This document shows, piece after piece, positions 36,453 to 49,257 of a stretch of DNA of 64,000 nt. The position numbers were made by a program, and so were the translations under genes. The DNA is from Neurospora intermedia (lineage: Eukaryota > Ascomycota > Sordariomycetes > Sordariales > Sordariaceae): positions 2,046,001-2,110,000 of the forward strand of contig BTPP01000002.1 in the NCBI GenBank assembly GCA_037102815.1, read 5' to 3'. The notes under the pieces were generated by a model, which had not been told where the DNA came from, ran no database searches, and saw only the letters and a program-made list of their open reading frames with translations. Every line of letters begins with the position of its first letter. The stretch's first letter is position 1.

Positions 36453-38272
36453 GCTCAGTCGGTTCTAATATAGTTTGATGTCACCTTTTGAGATTATCGC
36501 CTCGTCTATCGCACAAGCAGTTGCCGGATACCAACTCGCCAAGGTGTAAGAAGAAATCTGGAAATAGACCTTGTGGTCGAAGTGATCCAGGCGGTGTTGA
36601 GGATCGATAGGAGCGGGAATAAGACCAATCCATGCCATGGTCAATGCCACTAGTGATGGGGATGGGGGGGAATTTGTCAGAAATTGTAAGGATGCGCAAA
36701 GTAACGGAAATTACGGAAAAAAACACATGACTATTTCCGCCAAACTTTCCACACATTATACGTCTAGATGTAAGTGCTCGGGAACACGGAATATAGTCAC
36801 AAGTCCCAGGTTTTTTGCTTCATCTAGATCAAAATACTACTTTCATAGGTAGCGGCGCTGAATGTTGGTTTTCAAGTGTAGACCGTTATATTTCCCATTT
36901 TTGGTTAGTCGTTGACGTTATTACCTTTCAGTGAGAAAGGGAATGGCAATTTAGGTGTGAGCTGCACGGGCTGTCTTTTTGTACTCTGGAAATTTCGATG
37001 TGTTCGGAATCCGATAAATTTGGAAATTGTGTTATTTTTTCAGGTATTGACCTTCAATACATCCCACCCTCGTTCCGCCCGTGACCTCCAGGATCGCTCT
37101 GATACACCAAAGTGACGGGGACGAGGGGGCGGCGACGTAACAGAAAGACTAGATCTTGTGTGTCAGTGTTATCGACAGTAAGAGGAAGAGATGATTGACT
37201 GATAAGGCCGTTTATCGTGGCCAATGGTAATGGTCCCGACGGTTCACTTAGCTCGATGCGGGTATGCATCGTCAAGCGGGATTGGTCCACTTAACACATC
37301 GGGTCAACGGGGGTTGAAACCAAGGAACGTGAGCTGAAGAAAGGCTCATTCTGTTAGAAGCCTATGGGCACCTAGCCCGGACAAGTATAGCTGTACAGCT
37401 AGGTTCCTTTTGATCCTCATAAAGGGAGTGAAAGATGGCGGTCAGTTGGAGGTCTTCCAAGCCACAATGCTATGGGCCAGGTTAGCGGAGCGAAATATAT
37501 AGTGTAATCATCTCGCGGTAAACTGGAGACTGATGCTGATGAGACCTTAAGAGTAAGCCACAGATGACAGGTGCCTGGGTGTTACATTTCAGTGGAGGAA
37601 ACCGGACAGCGAGCGGGTGATGAGGGGAAGTGGAAGGCAACTCTGATATCGTTTAGGATAGATAGGTAGCTTATAGTAGATAACGTAGCTTGCCCCCGAT
37701 TTCGGGCGATTCTTATGCATTTTGTCTCCCCGGATACAACCAATGTCGGCGGGGACGGCTCTTCCCACAATGTCCAGGATCCACTGCCATGCGTCTTCCT
37801 TGTTCTATTTTAGACTACCCGTCGCTTATTGACGGGTAAGGTGAAATTGGTTGTTTCCTCTCTTTTTCCTTCGACCAAGCTTGTGTGGAGTGGCCTGTGC
37901 GATCGTCGAGTTCGTTCCCAAGCTCTTCATTATGAGCAGCCATCAGCTACTGCTGTTTGAAGTCAGATATCAGTATAAGTACTGTTTGTAGCTTGTCGGG
38001 TGGCCGTAGGTGTGAAGTTGAAGTTGGATCGCGAATCCAGAGTGCAGTTGTCGTCCCTTGTCGAATGGTTGCCAGTGGCTGGGGAATGGGAGGAAGATGT
38101 GCGAAGTGGTGGAGTGGAGTGGACGTAGGGGAGAGAATCATGCTACCCGATGCCCGTACGTGTAATTTACACAAGGGATGGGAGCGCGGACACCCAGCCA
38201 GACTTGCCACCGAGCATCTGTGTCTACGCTTATAGACTCAAAATTGCGAGGCTACTAACAATAACGATTACG
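36453..38272. other. 1.8-kb intergenic region
   Basis: It contains the Zn2Cys6 gene promoter and the 5' flank of the tRNA gene. A small inverted repeat (ACCTAGC...GCTAGGT) occurs around 37370-37410. No ORF with support. Confidence 0.5.
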
Positions 38273-38363
38273 GGCAAGATGGCCGAGCGGTCTAAGGCGC
38301 TGTGTTCAGGATTCCTGAGTATCGCAGTCCGAAAGGGCGTGGGTTCGAATCCCACTCTTGTCA
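38273..38363 (+). tRNA. tRNA-Leu (anticodon CAG) with 11-nt intron
   Basis: The acceptor stem GGCAAGA/TCTTGTC contains one G-T pair and is followed by discriminator A. The D arm is GGCCGAGCGGTCTAAGGC. The anticodon stem CTGTG/CGCAG encloses loop TTCAGG-T with anticodon CAG at 38307-38309. The intron is 38311-38321, directly 3' of position 37, and its CCTGA pairs with the anticodon, as is usual for nuclear tRNA introns. A long variable arm and the T arm GTGGGTTCGAATCCCAC complete a class II tRNA. T-runs at 38370-38373 and 38378-38384 can serve as Pol III terminators. The mature length is 80 nt without CCA. Confidence 0.95.
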
Positions 38364-38377
38364 CTGATCTTTTGCCA

Positions 38378-38384
38378 TTTTTTT
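38378..38384 (+). terminator. Pol III terminator of tRNA-Leu
   Basis: Seven T residues 15 nt past the tRNA end, with a T4 run at 38370-38373 just before; either may end transcription. Confidence 0.7.
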
Positions 38385-38890
38385 AATAACATTGTGGAAA
38401 CCACATGTCATTTCCTTCTTTTTGCTTCTTGGGAATTGAGGCGAAACGAATTCGAGACTTTGCGAAAATGGTGTAGTTGAACAGATGGAGGAACTTGAGG
38501 CATCTGATTGTAAATCGGGGAACTAATACTAGAGCGTTACAATGGGTTAGTGAGAACGGTAAGGGTAGCTGAAAGGGTCTAGATATTACATTAACTGAAA
38601 AGCATGTTTCAACTTTCAAGATGCAAGTTATAATATTCAAGATCGGGAGTGCCATGATTGGAAAGAACAGGTAATGGATGTTGCAACGCCTAGGAAAGTT
38701 AACCATGGGTTTCGACAAGCAAACAAACCAGTGTTGGATTGTAGATATACGTAAATTTATATGTAGCCAGGCCCAAACCTCATAATCAGACACACAGAAA
38801 CTGACAAATGTTAGAGATCATCAAATCCTCATAAGAACCATTCAACCTCCCTATCAACTCTTCACAAACAGACCTGACACCTGCTTCAAC
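38385..38890. other. Intergenic region between tRNA-Leu and the CoA-binding gene
   Basis: About 500 bp with the 3' UTR of the minus-strand CoA-binding gene. Nothing else recognised. Confidence 0.5.
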
Positions 38891-39444
38891 CTAGAGTCTA
38901 CTGGCAGCAGCCAAACTTCTCTCCCCATCAACCAAAACACACCACCCCTCCCCTCCCCAGCCTCCCTTCCCAGCCACGACCGCCTGGAAATTCTCATTCG
39001 CATATGCCAACACCTCGTCATTGAAAGTTCCCGGCTGGAGCCAGACAGCAGGCACGCCGAGCTCCTTGGCCTCCTGGAGCGTCTTGAGGGTGATGGCGGG
39101 ACCAGTAATGATAGAAACCGAAGTCTCCTTGGGGTTCTCGATCTCCGAAAGGGACTTGATGGCTGGGTAGGGTTGCCCGTTGACGGTGAGGGTGGCGCCC
39201 TGGGGGTTGATGGGCGTGGCGGGGAGGTCACGGTCTGCGTACCATTTGAAGACTGAAATGGGTGTTAGTAGTGTGTGGACAATGTGGGTGGAGGTTGTGG
39301 GAAAGGGACGGGGGTACGGAAGAAGAATAGCACAGGACAAAACGAACCTTTGTAACCGAACTTCTCCGTGTTAGTGCTGGCGCCGACTACGGCGAACTTG
39401 GGAGAGGAGAAGAAGATCTTGGCGGTTGCGTCGCTGGCGGACAT
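38891..39444 (-). CDS. CoA-binding domain (YccU-like) protein
   Basis: Two exons (39444-39348, 39252-38891) give 152 residues from the ATG at 39444. The Rossmann-type start FAVVGASTNTEKFGYKVFKWY and the later ITLKTLQEAKELGVPAVWLQ and PGTFNDE follow the CoA_binding_2 family of small NAD/CoA-binding proteins of unknown function. The 95-nt intron lies in the first turn of the fold. The same frame is open upstream through an ATG at 39597. That would add 51 residues rich in Ser, Arg and Lys and poor in acids, which look like a mitochondrial targeting signal. So the gene may have two starts; the length match to bacterial relatives favours 39444 for the cytosolic form. Confidence 0.85.
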
Positions 39445-39597
39445 TTTGAGGTTTGGTGTTGACGTAAAGAAGTGGTGTTGTTGATAGCTTGGAGTGATAA
39501 AGTGTGGTAGTTGCTCTTGAAGGCGGGCTGGATATCTTGTGCTAGGTATGAGGATGCGTTTTAGAAACACAAAAGGAGACTGCGATATCAGGGACAT

Positions 39598-40455
39598 AAG
39601 GTCGGTTTATATGTTTGCCGGAAAGACTGAAGGTAGTACCTGACAAATAATCAAAGTTGCACCAAGGTGAGCTAAGGTAGTCAAGTTTCCCACTCTATTC
39701 TAGGACATGTCTCCATGGCGACATTCGGGTGTTGATGGAGTTAGTTGACCTCGCCGTTGAGGTGATGCTATTTTCCCGTGTCTACGCCCCCTGGGCCCCT
39801 GAGCAGATCCCGTAGGAAGCTAACCATTCACTCAAACAGCCATATCCCAGGCAACCCCGCGCTATCTACGAGGACCCCGATGACGTGCCCACCGCGTGCC
39901 GTAGGGGTACCTGTGATGTTGGTGCGCTCAGCCCCCACCACAACTAATCAGTAATTGATCCTGCTGGTTTCTTGTGTAACTCTATATCTTCAGGTATTGG
40001 ATTATCGACATTCGTCCAATGGTGAATGGTGCATAGAATGCCAGTTCCTGATTTGGAATTGGAGTCCCAATGTCGCAGTTGCTGTTCGGTGAATCAAGGT
40101 CAGGGATGTAACGCAACCGAGGCTTCGACGGAAATCGTCGGATCCGTGAACTTCGGCGATCAGTCACTTGTTCAGAGAACCAAATGATAATTCGGAATGC
40201 CGGCGCGGGTGATGCCTGGAAGGAGCGAACCAAGGAAGGATGATAAGGATGTCGCCATCCATGAGCCGTCTCAACGCCTCGGTATCGGATATAAAAAGCC
40301 TTGTGCCGTTGACGGGTTGCCTGTTTTCCCCAGACAATATTGGTATCACAACATCAGGCACAGAATTCCTTCAACGGACTATCTTACTGACCACTCGGAG
40401 TTAATTTGGATCCAGTGTTCGTGATTTGGTGCGTTTGTTTGGGCGGTCTTTGAGA
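39598..40455. other. Divergent promoter region
   Basis: This lies between the CoA-binding gene (-) and the methyltransferase (+). I see no gene or RNA in it. Confidence 0.5.
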
Positions 40456-41492
40456 ATGTCCATCTTCGGGTAAGTCTCCACCTCTTGTTTACTTGCCTAC
40501 TGACAGCATTGGCGCATTGCTTACTGTAATCATTGACATGTTTCCACGATAGCCGCTCGACGTTCTCCTCTGCTGGGTATGCTGCCTTTCGGCCCTCATA
40601 TCCCTCGGTTCTTTACGACCGGGTGTTGAGATTTCACGGCAAAGAGGCCCCTTCCTCCCCATCACCATTGTCGTCTTCCCCAGCAGCCGGAACACTGCTA
40701 GACCTTGGCTGCGGACATGGCTTGGTGGCGCGCGCACTCGCTCCCTATTTCAGCCGTGTTATCGCCCTTGATCCTTCGGCCGGCATGATTGAACAGGCTC
40801 GCAAGCTGACCGGCGACAACTCCAAGATTACGTTCAAGCAAGGCGGAGCCGAGGACCTTTCTTTTCTTGACGACAATGCCATTGACTGTGTGGTTGCTGG
40901 TCAAGCGGCGCATTGGTTTGACTACTCCAAGGTCTGGCCAGCACTTGCACGGGTCGTGAAGCGCGGCGGAACCCTGGCTTTCTGGGGTTACAAGGATCAT
41001 ATCGTCGTTGGGCGGCCGGAAACAACGCCCATCTTTGACAGGTTCATCTACGGCGAGACGGAGCCGGTGCCAGGCGTGGAAAGCATGATGCGTTTTTGGG
41101 AACAACCCGGCCGGAACATATTACGGGATTCACTGCGGGAGGTAGTCCCTCCCGAGACGGAATGGGAACATGTGGTCCGCATTGCTTGGGATCCCAATCG
41201 TGAGACGGGCGACATTAGCGATGCTCCGGAAGAGGCCACTTGGTTGCGTCGGAGGCTCAAGTTGGGCGAGTTGGAGAGCTATATTCGCACGTTCAGTGCC
41301 TTTAGTGGTTGGAGAAGCGCCCATCCCGAGATGAAGTGCAGGGCGGACGGAGGAGAGGGCGACATTGTTGACTTGATGTTTGACGAGGTTGTTGCTGCGG
41401 TGCCGGAATGGAAAGCGGCGGGGGATCGATGGGCCGAAATCGAGGTTGATGCTATTTGGGGAACCGTTTTGTTGATGGCGAAGAGACGATGA
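40456..41492 (+). CDS. Class I SAM-dependent methyltransferase
   Basis: Two exons (40456-40469 and 40553-41492) give 317 residues. The 14-nt first exon (MSIFG) joins through GTAAGT to RSTFSSAGYAAFRPSYP, the start I expect for the fungal trans-aconitate/Crg1-like methyltransferases. SAM motif I is LLDLGCGHG (53-61), followed by VIALDPSAGMIEQA and, as motif IV/V, AIDCVVAGQAAHWFDY, where AHWFD is characteristic of this group. Relatives methylate trans-aconitate or small toxic lipids; the substrate here is unknown. Without the first exon the conserved start would be lost. It sits alone, unlinked to a cluster. Confidence 0.88.
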
Positions 41493-41999
41493 ATTGGTAG
41501 TGTATAATTAAGTGTGGTGAAGAGACGATACTGTACAGTGGTGGCTGGACGTTGAACTTGCTATCCGGGCAGTATCACCGGCCCCCTTGCTTGACAAGAT
41601 GCCTCCCTCTGTTGATGTCTCTCTCGATTGAGCTAGCGGGTATGCAGTGCTGCTGTATCGCGAGTTGTCACCAGTGGGTGGTTGCCCTCCATTGGCTGCC
41701 ACCGCGACCGGGATGCGGGCGCATAAGGTCGGGTACTGCGTATGTAATGGCACAGACCAGTCAGCGCAACTCCCTGTCCGCAGCTCATTTCGCGGCGGGA
41801 AGGGCAGCCCAAACAGGCGAGGGGGAACAGCCTGGAAAATCGATCGCCCACTCCTTTTGCATCTAGCCTTGGTTCGCTTCTTGACCGTTCTTCTGAATAG
41901 CATCATCTTTCGCATCGAATCCATCAGCCAGCGTTTTTGCACCGACTAGCCCTTGCATCCTCTTTTGCGCATTCAAACGACATTCCCCCCTGAGACACA
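41493..41999. other. Intergenic region, light-chain promoter
   Basis: About 500 bp of promoter and leader with many C-rich tracts. Nothing else seen. Confidence 0.5.
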
Positions 42000-43109
42000 A
42001 TGGTAAGTGGACCTGTCCCTGTTCGTCCGCCGCGGGCACTGGCACGCGCGCGCGCCCCTCTCCATCCCTCCATCCCAACCCGACGCACGGAAACAGAAAG
42101 CATGCGAAAGCAAGAGCCAGGAACCCCGCGGTTGCCCATGACAACAAAGGCACAAGGTGCCACAACCTTGGAAGCCGCAGCGCTCTGCGTTGAAATCGGA
42201 GCACTACCTGTAAAATGCGCCTGCGCCCGGCTTGAGCGTTGAGCTGCAAGGTCCTGCTTCGGCATCCATCCATCACAGACCAAAAACACCATTCATTTTG
42301 CCAACTTTCGATCGCATCGATTGCTGCTCCCTTGCCGCTTGGGTTTCTGCGCCTTGTTCTCGCAACCATCGCCCTCGTCCTCTCGATTGCCGACTTTAGC
42401 ACGATCGCAAGCCAGCGCTTTTGCTTACGCTCAACCTACCGCGATTCATTACATACCCGCATTCTTGAAAGGACATTTCTTTGCGACAGCGCAACTCAGG
42501 AATCATGGCATCTAACCAGTTCGACGGTCAGGCTTCTACCAACTACAAGGAGGCGTTCTCCCTGTTCGACAAGCGCGGTAACGGCCGTGTTGCCCTCGAC
42601 AGCTTGGGTGACCTGCTCCGCGCTTGCGGCCAGAACCCCACGCTCGCCGAGATCCGCGAGCTCGAGAAGAACGTTGGTGGTGACTGTGAGTAATACCCAA
42701 GCGCAAACAAGTAATTCATCCGAGATTCTTTACTAACAGATGCTCTTTTCATCCGACAGTCGACTTCGAGACCTTCCAGCGCGTCCTCAACCGGCCAGGT
42801 GGCTTCCGTGATCCCGGCGAGCCCGAAGAGTACTGCCGCGGTTTCCAGGTGTTTGATAAGGACATGACGGGTTTCATCGGCGTTGGACAGCTCAAGTACA
42901 TCTTGACAAACCTCGGCGAGAAGATGACGGACGAGGAGGTAGACGAGCTCCTCAAGGCCGTTGATACCAGCTCCGGCCAGGTGAACTATACCGGTATGTC
43001 AGCCTCAGCACTTGCTGTTTGCTTGCCATTTGCGCGGAATCTAGGAGTCTCGACTAACGATATTTGTGTGACGCAAACAGAGCTCGTCCGGACCATCCTT
43101 GCCAACTAA
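42000..43109 (+). CDS. Myosin essential light chain, Cdc4-like EF-hand protein
   Basis: From the ATG at 42505 the exons are 42505-42685, 42760-42993 and 43081-43109, giving 147 residues, the size of Cdc4-type light chains. The sequence begins with the family's NYKEAFSLFDKRGNGRV and has FQVFDKDMTGFIGVGQL, DEEVDELLKAVD and a short tail ELVRTILAN. It binds the IQ motif of myosin II and acts in the contractile ring at septation. Several EF-hand loops are degenerate, as usual in light chains. An alternative start is an ATG at 42000-42002 that directly precedes a GTAAGT donor. Splicing to the acceptor at 42489 would leave an ATG-only first exon and add MRNSGI in frame; the feature start covers this option. 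Confidence 0.9.
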
Positions 43110-44557
43110 AATATCGAGTAGAGGTGGTACGGAATGATGACGAGGGAAACTGGGTTTGGAGGCCAAACATCACGGGGCATAGTCGAAGAGGAATCGCGGG
43201 ACAAGTCCGCCCAAGGAGAAGGCGTCATATACCATCTATTACAGGGAAATCGCATGTGTTATAATCCAGGCAGGCGTCGGAGTCTTGATAAGATATGAAT
43301 TTGGACATATCATTTACCGGAAACTGAAAGGCTTTCCGGACGTGTGTCTTAACCAACTGTGCTAGATTGGGTTCCACGCCTGATCTTTCTTCTATCCCCT
43401 TCTCTTGCGTGACGGAGGTGTGTTTCCAAGTACACGTTGTCTGCCCAGTGCTCAGCAGTACAATATTCGTCATGAATCCCTTTCTGCTCTACTCGAAGAA
43501 TGGCTCGACCCTGTCAGTTTGGTCTGGGTAAGGCAAGAGACATGAAGCATCACGAAGGTTGAATATAAAAACGAGGCCATGGAGTTTGCACAGTCACTGG
43601 AAACAAAGCCAAACCTGTTCTCGTCTTCCTTCGAATTCGGGCCCAAAGGGGATGTGGGGATTCCGATGACCCGTCTCCGGCCTCCAGTCTGGGTACGGCC
43701 AGGAAGTGGAAGCAGATTGTATTACTTATCGGTATCTTTGGAGATGCCAATTGTGTTGAATGACCAGAGCGGGTAAGAGCGGGTAACCAGTGCTCAGATA
43801 CTGCATTATCTAAAGCATCTATGTAATGTTCCTGCAGTAGGCTGGTAACTTACAATGTCCGGTCACGGAAGCTGGACATCCTACGGGAAATGGACATTCC
43901 CCAGCGGCTTGCATCGGTCTTGTCAATTATGGAGCCCCTGTCCTCCGCTGACGGCCATCAATCGTGCCTTCTTTTCCCTCGGCTATTGAAGAACTGAAGG
44001 AACTGTTTTAGATGACACCATTTTTATCCCGTATTTGCAAAACTGTGCATCTTCTCGACTGATCACGCAATTTGGCGAGAAATTTTCTGATCAAAACTCT
44101 GACGTGGAACTACGTTGCCGCCTCTTGTCTGTTCGACAGCCAAACCGTTATCTACCAACAATCACGATGACCTCGACGACGGACGACACTCAAACATCCA
44201 AGCCGCGGACGACATCCGTTTGCCCTCAACAACATCGAAATCGATGATGACGTCTGAGAAAATTTCGAAATTCACGCAAACGACAGACAATCATAACGAA
44301 GACAGGTACTATCTGGACGGGTGGGACATGCTCCAACAATGGCTTCGAATGGGTGATTCACGTTTGGATGTGGAGGTATCTTGGGAGTTGCTTGGATCCA
44401 TCGCATTCGACATATAAGCACGACATCTCGCCACGTTATCAGCTATTTTCTTTTTAAAATCATCAGCACCTGGGAGGGGACAGGAGAATCTCGTTCAGCT
44501 ATCGTCATTGACCCTTACTTCATCTCACGAGTCACGCCTACAACACGCCAGACAGGA
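43110..44557. other. 1.4-kb intergenic region
   Basis: Contains only short unsupported frames. An isolated tRNA-like A box lies on the minus strand at 43348-43364, without a B box. Confidence 0.5.
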
Positions 44558-46947
44558 ATGTACGACAACCCACCCCAGCCCCCAGGGCTCCGAAATCATA
44601 CCCCAGAAAGCGTTACCGCCGCCTTCGAAGCATGGGTCGACAAACACCGTGCTGCGCTAGATGCGATCGTAGCCAATGTCAACCTGAGTGACCCGCAGAC
44701 TGTCACATTTGAGAACGTCATGCGCCCCCAACTCGAGTTTGAGAATCAAAAGTTCTCGCACAATTTGCGCTTTTACCAGCACGTTTCTGAGAACAGCGAT
44801 TTGCGGGAGACCACTCGCAAAATGGCAAAGTGGTACGACAACATCTGGACGGACATGAACATGCGCGAGGACGTCTTCCGTGCGAGAGAGGTCCTGTATC
44901 ACAGATCTGGTCTCGCGGCAAGTAGGAAACAGAATCCCGCTCGGTACATAACCGAGGACATCGCAAAGAATGCAGGTTTTGAGGATGCTGAGAGTGCTAT
45001 CGCTCTGGAGGAAGAGTGGAAAGAGGCCATCAGGTTGGGATTGGGTCTACCGTCCAAACCCCAGCGTGATCGCTTCAATCAGATTCAAAAGCGCGTGGAG
45101 ACAATCAAAAGCGAGTTCAAGAACCACCACGCTTCTGATAAGGGCTGCAACTGGTTTACCCCTGCAGAGTTGGATGGCATGGACCACGATATTGTTGACC
45201 AGTTGGCGAAGGGAACGGGCGAGAATGAAGGCAGATTCAAGGTCACCTTCGACCCCAGTCATTACGACATCTTTCTTAGAGACGTCAAGAACTCGGAGGC
45301 TCGAAAGCGCATGTGGACTGCTATGGAGAACAAAGTACGCTATACATAGTAGGTGGTTACTGATGCTTACAAAAGCCTACTGACAATGCCCCGTTAGTGC
45401 CCAGAAAACGTCCCGCTCTTTAAAGAAGCCATGCTTCTCCGAGACGAGGCTGCTCGCCTCTTGGGTTACCCAGATCATGCCACATTGAGGATTGAAAGCC
45501 GAATGGCGAAGACACCCAGGGCTGTCAACAGCTTGCTGAAGGACTTACGAGCCCGCCTTGCCCCCCTTGCCACCAAAGAGCTCAACCAACTACTACAAGC
45601 CAAGAAGAAGGACTGCGAGACTCGAAACTTGCCGTTTGATGGCAATTTCTATCACTGGGACTGGGCTTTCTACGCCTCCCAAATTTCCAAGCAAGAACAT
45701 GACCTTGACAACAAGAAGGTTGCCGAATACTTCCCGATCGATTCCGCAATCACAGGCATGCTCCACCTTTTTGGGGGGCTCTTTGGCATCGTTTTCGTTA
45801 GGTTGACCGCAGAGGATCTTGAGCGTATCTCCCCTACTGGCGTTGCCGAAGATGTCATGTATCACAGGGACACTATCATGTTTAGTGTGTGGAACGACGA
45901 ATCCGAGGGTAGTGACTTTCTGGGATACCTTTACATCGATGCCCATCCACGCGAAGGCAAATACAGACACGTAGCGAACTTTCCCCTGGAACTCGGGCAC
46001 CAGAGAACGGACGGTACGAGGTTTTACCCATCCACGGCTATTGTTTGCAACTTCCCTGCGCCAACCAAGGACAAACCGTCACTCCTTGACCACGAACATG
46101 TTGTTGACCTGTTTCATGAATTGGGACATGGGATCCACTCTCTGGTTTCACGCACTCGCTTTTCTCGTCATCACGGGACAGCAGGCAAGCGAGACTTTGT
46201 CGAAGCTCCTAGCCAGATGCTTGAAAATTGGACATGGAGAGCCGAGTATATTAAACGCATCAGCAAACATTATCTAACAGGCGAGCAGATGTCTGACAAC
46301 ATGGCTGAGCGGATTGCGGCAAGCAGACATTTCCTTCAGGCGTTGAGGAACTTGCGGCAGTTATCATCCGCGATTTTTGACATGGAAGTTCATTCGCCCA
46401 AATCACGCGCTGCCCTTGAAAACATGGACTTGATCAAGCGATACAACGAATTGAGGAACGAACTAACAGGAATGAAGGGACCTGAAGCTATTGGTGAACC
46501 GATGTAAGCTCTATTGTTGTGAATCTCGTTACTTCCTTTGTATCTTGATACGTATCTGACAATTCATATAACAGGACGCATGGGCATGGCAATCTCCAGC
46601 ATCTGTTTTATGAATACGATGCCGGATTATACAGTTACCATTGGTCTAACACCTACTCCTACGACATGTTTTACTACGCCTTTGCTAAAGATCCGATGGA
46701 TAAGTCTCAAGGTCACCGATTCAGACACATGGTTCTCGAAAAGGGCGCGTCGCAAGATGAAATGCTCATACTTGAGCAGTTCCTGGATCGCAAACCAACC
46801 ACCGATGCGTTTTGCATGGAGCTGGGGCTGGTTGAACCTATGGAAGAACCGTTGTTGAAGAGAAGTTCCTTCGCTGGACGACACCCCGTTATTGAGGAGG
46901 GCGCCTTGAGTGAGGAGGACCCCGCCATTGAGCATCACCCTTTCTGA
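44558..46947 (+). CDS. M3-family zinc metallopeptidase (thimet/saccharolysin-like)
   Basis: Three exons (44558-45334, 45398-46503, 46575-46947) give 751 residues, near the usual length. The zinc site is FHELGHGIHS (HEXXH), with the third ligand Glu in the following FVEAPSQMLENW, as in all M3 peptidases. YDAGLYSYHW near the C-terminus is the conserved Tyr/His-rich substrate-binding segment. The enzyme cleaves short peptides; relatives (Prd1, MepB) are cytosolic. No presequence is evident (MYDNPPQPPG). The introns give the joins ENK-CPENV and GEPM-THGHG, both needed for family continuity. The last 40 residues are acidic. Confidence 0.95.
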
Positions 46948-49245
46948 GGGAAGTCCCTCTGCTTGGGCAGATTCCATTGCCGATGGAGGGTCATCTGTTG
47001 AGTGCGGTCGAGTTATCTAGGGCGACCCATCTGCTGAAGGCGGTCCAGTGGTTGAGACCACGTCACCGAGAGAGAGGATCTGCCACAAAATGGAGCATAT
47101 TGCAGCACACTTCAGGAGGAACAGGAATTGATGAGAGCATCACAAGAACTAACGCCGCGTTGCTACAACGGTTTCTGTTCTGTCAAGTTCGCTAACATCT
47201 TGTGCTACTACATAGAACAGAAGGAAATCAATTTGAAGGAGGTTATCTAGTTGGCTCAACTCTTCCCAATTAGACATGTGCATTCTTCCCTTCCATCACC
47301 ATCCCCATTCATTTCTTTGCCGAGTTATTTTATTATCCTGCGTGTTGGGACATCTGAAGGAATGACTACCCGGTCCAGGCCTTTCTCCGGCGGTGAGTCA
47401 GTCAGGTCCTCTCCATTCCCTATTATCCAAGAGAGCAGGCTCAACATCAACATCCAGACTTTTCTGACAATGTAATTCTTTGTGTCTACCCCATACACCT
47501 TATTAACCTTTCAACTTTGGTTCCCAAGCTCATCGACACATACAGCAGACTGGACAGATTTAGGCTAGGCAAGGCGACCCCAGATATGCACGGCCGATGA
47601 TCGGAACCAAGCGCCCGCACAAGTGTCCACCTCCCAGGGTCCTGGCATGGCACCCTCCCCTGGACGACGAAGGTACTTGAAAGGTACTTCGTCGGATCAT
47701 CCATGTTCGTTAGATTCGGCCATGCGGCGACGGCGACGGCGTCCTATCTCGTTTCATCGATTCTTCAACCAAGATCATCAGGTCCGAGAGACCCCAGAAT
47801 GCTCTTGGCATTTGGAGTAACCTCGGGATCCGGTTACATAGTTCAGAGCTTTGGGGCACCATCATTGGTCAGGCTCTATGGGCAAGCCTCGCTGTGCATA
47901 TCACCGAGGGTGTCCCGTGATAGTCCGTACTCCGTGGCTCCCATCGAGCGGCGGCGGCGCAACACCACGTTACTAGTGCAAACGTTAACATTTGGTTCTT
48001 CTTTTCCCCCGGGTGCTTACTACTCCGCCCGTTGATCCTCATGTCCGCATACTAAACTTTCCTTGCGACTGATAAGCACCATCGAGAAAGCGTGAGATGT
48101 GAGACGTGAAATGAGCATGTTTGAGGCTCCTGGACAAAGAGGCTAGCAAAACACACTAACGTGCGCTGGCTAAGCTCGGTCCGACTTGTACCATCCCGGG
48201 CAGAAGATAAGGTAGGGTAAAGGGGAATTCACCGGCCACTTGGCCATAGGCTAGCTAGGCTGCGGCTGTGACAGCTACATGTAACGATGCCAACATCACC
48301 CCAACGGTTCTCGGAAGTTGGCGGTCGGAAATGGGATGGATGGTCAGTCGATCGAAATCGAAAGTGCGTACATTTCGATAGCCGCCGTTTCGGCATTTTG
48401 TAGGCGATGCTGACATGATGCTGAGCACCTGAAGTGTTTTCCCGACTTCTACGTAGCTTAACCTGTTTGGTGACCGTGGTGTGAACGACCAGCCAAGTCC
48501 TCGCTCGTCGCCGTCCACCGGAACGACTTCGTCTTGGCAACGATGACCTCGGATTTCGACCGTGTGTCCTCAACCTCACTGCCGTCGGTCAACCCGTCAT
48601 CCTCCGGCTGAATTCCCCACGGCCGTCTGTTGTTTCCACATTTCCCGAAACGACGGGATGTGAGATGGGTGTGCAGATGGCAAGGAACAGACCGCGCATC
48701 GTCAATGTCACTTTGGAGAAGATGGAAGAAACCGGAGGGACAGCGGTACCATTGACTGACGCCAAGTCCCCGAACTAGACTACAGGGTTGTCGGTGTCAA
48801 TTGTTTACTTCAACCCTTCCTCCCCCTTTTGCCTGCATTATCGTTCGGCACCATGAGTCGGCACCATTAGTCGGCACCAGTTGGAAGCACTAACTGACAA
48901 CCGTTCTACGTGTACTCACCACCCGCCCTTTGCAATCTCCGAATCTCGTTGATCAGAACCCATTTTCCACACCAACCCTGAAACTCCAAACCCCAAGCTT
49001 CTCCAATCTTCCCCAAATTCCCAGGGTTCGCTCCTCCCATCCCCAGCCCCCCCCCAACTGCTCCAACTTTGCTCGTTCCGCTGTGCCGTCTAACCCTCGT
49101 CAACCGACTCCCACCCATCCGCGCGTTTTAACCTTAAGAGCCAATCACACCCTGTTCATCAAATCTGACGCGGCTAGCGGATGTTTAGCTTTAACTTTAT
49201 CCCCACCGCACTCAATTCCATCGGCACATGTTTCTGGTTTGAACC

Positions 49246-49257
49246 TTAACCCTAACC
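49246..49257 (+). repeat. Two exact copies of the telomeric C-strand repeat (TAACCC)
   Basis: TAACCCTAACCC on the + strand, inside the gene desert. A perfect 12-mer is not expected often by chance in 64 kb. Confidence 0.8.

Noticed and set aside
43348-43364. tRNA-like A box on the minus strand (TAGCACAGTTGGTTAAG)
   Set aside because: No B box (GGTTCGANNCC), no acceptor stem pairing and no T-run; probably chance.
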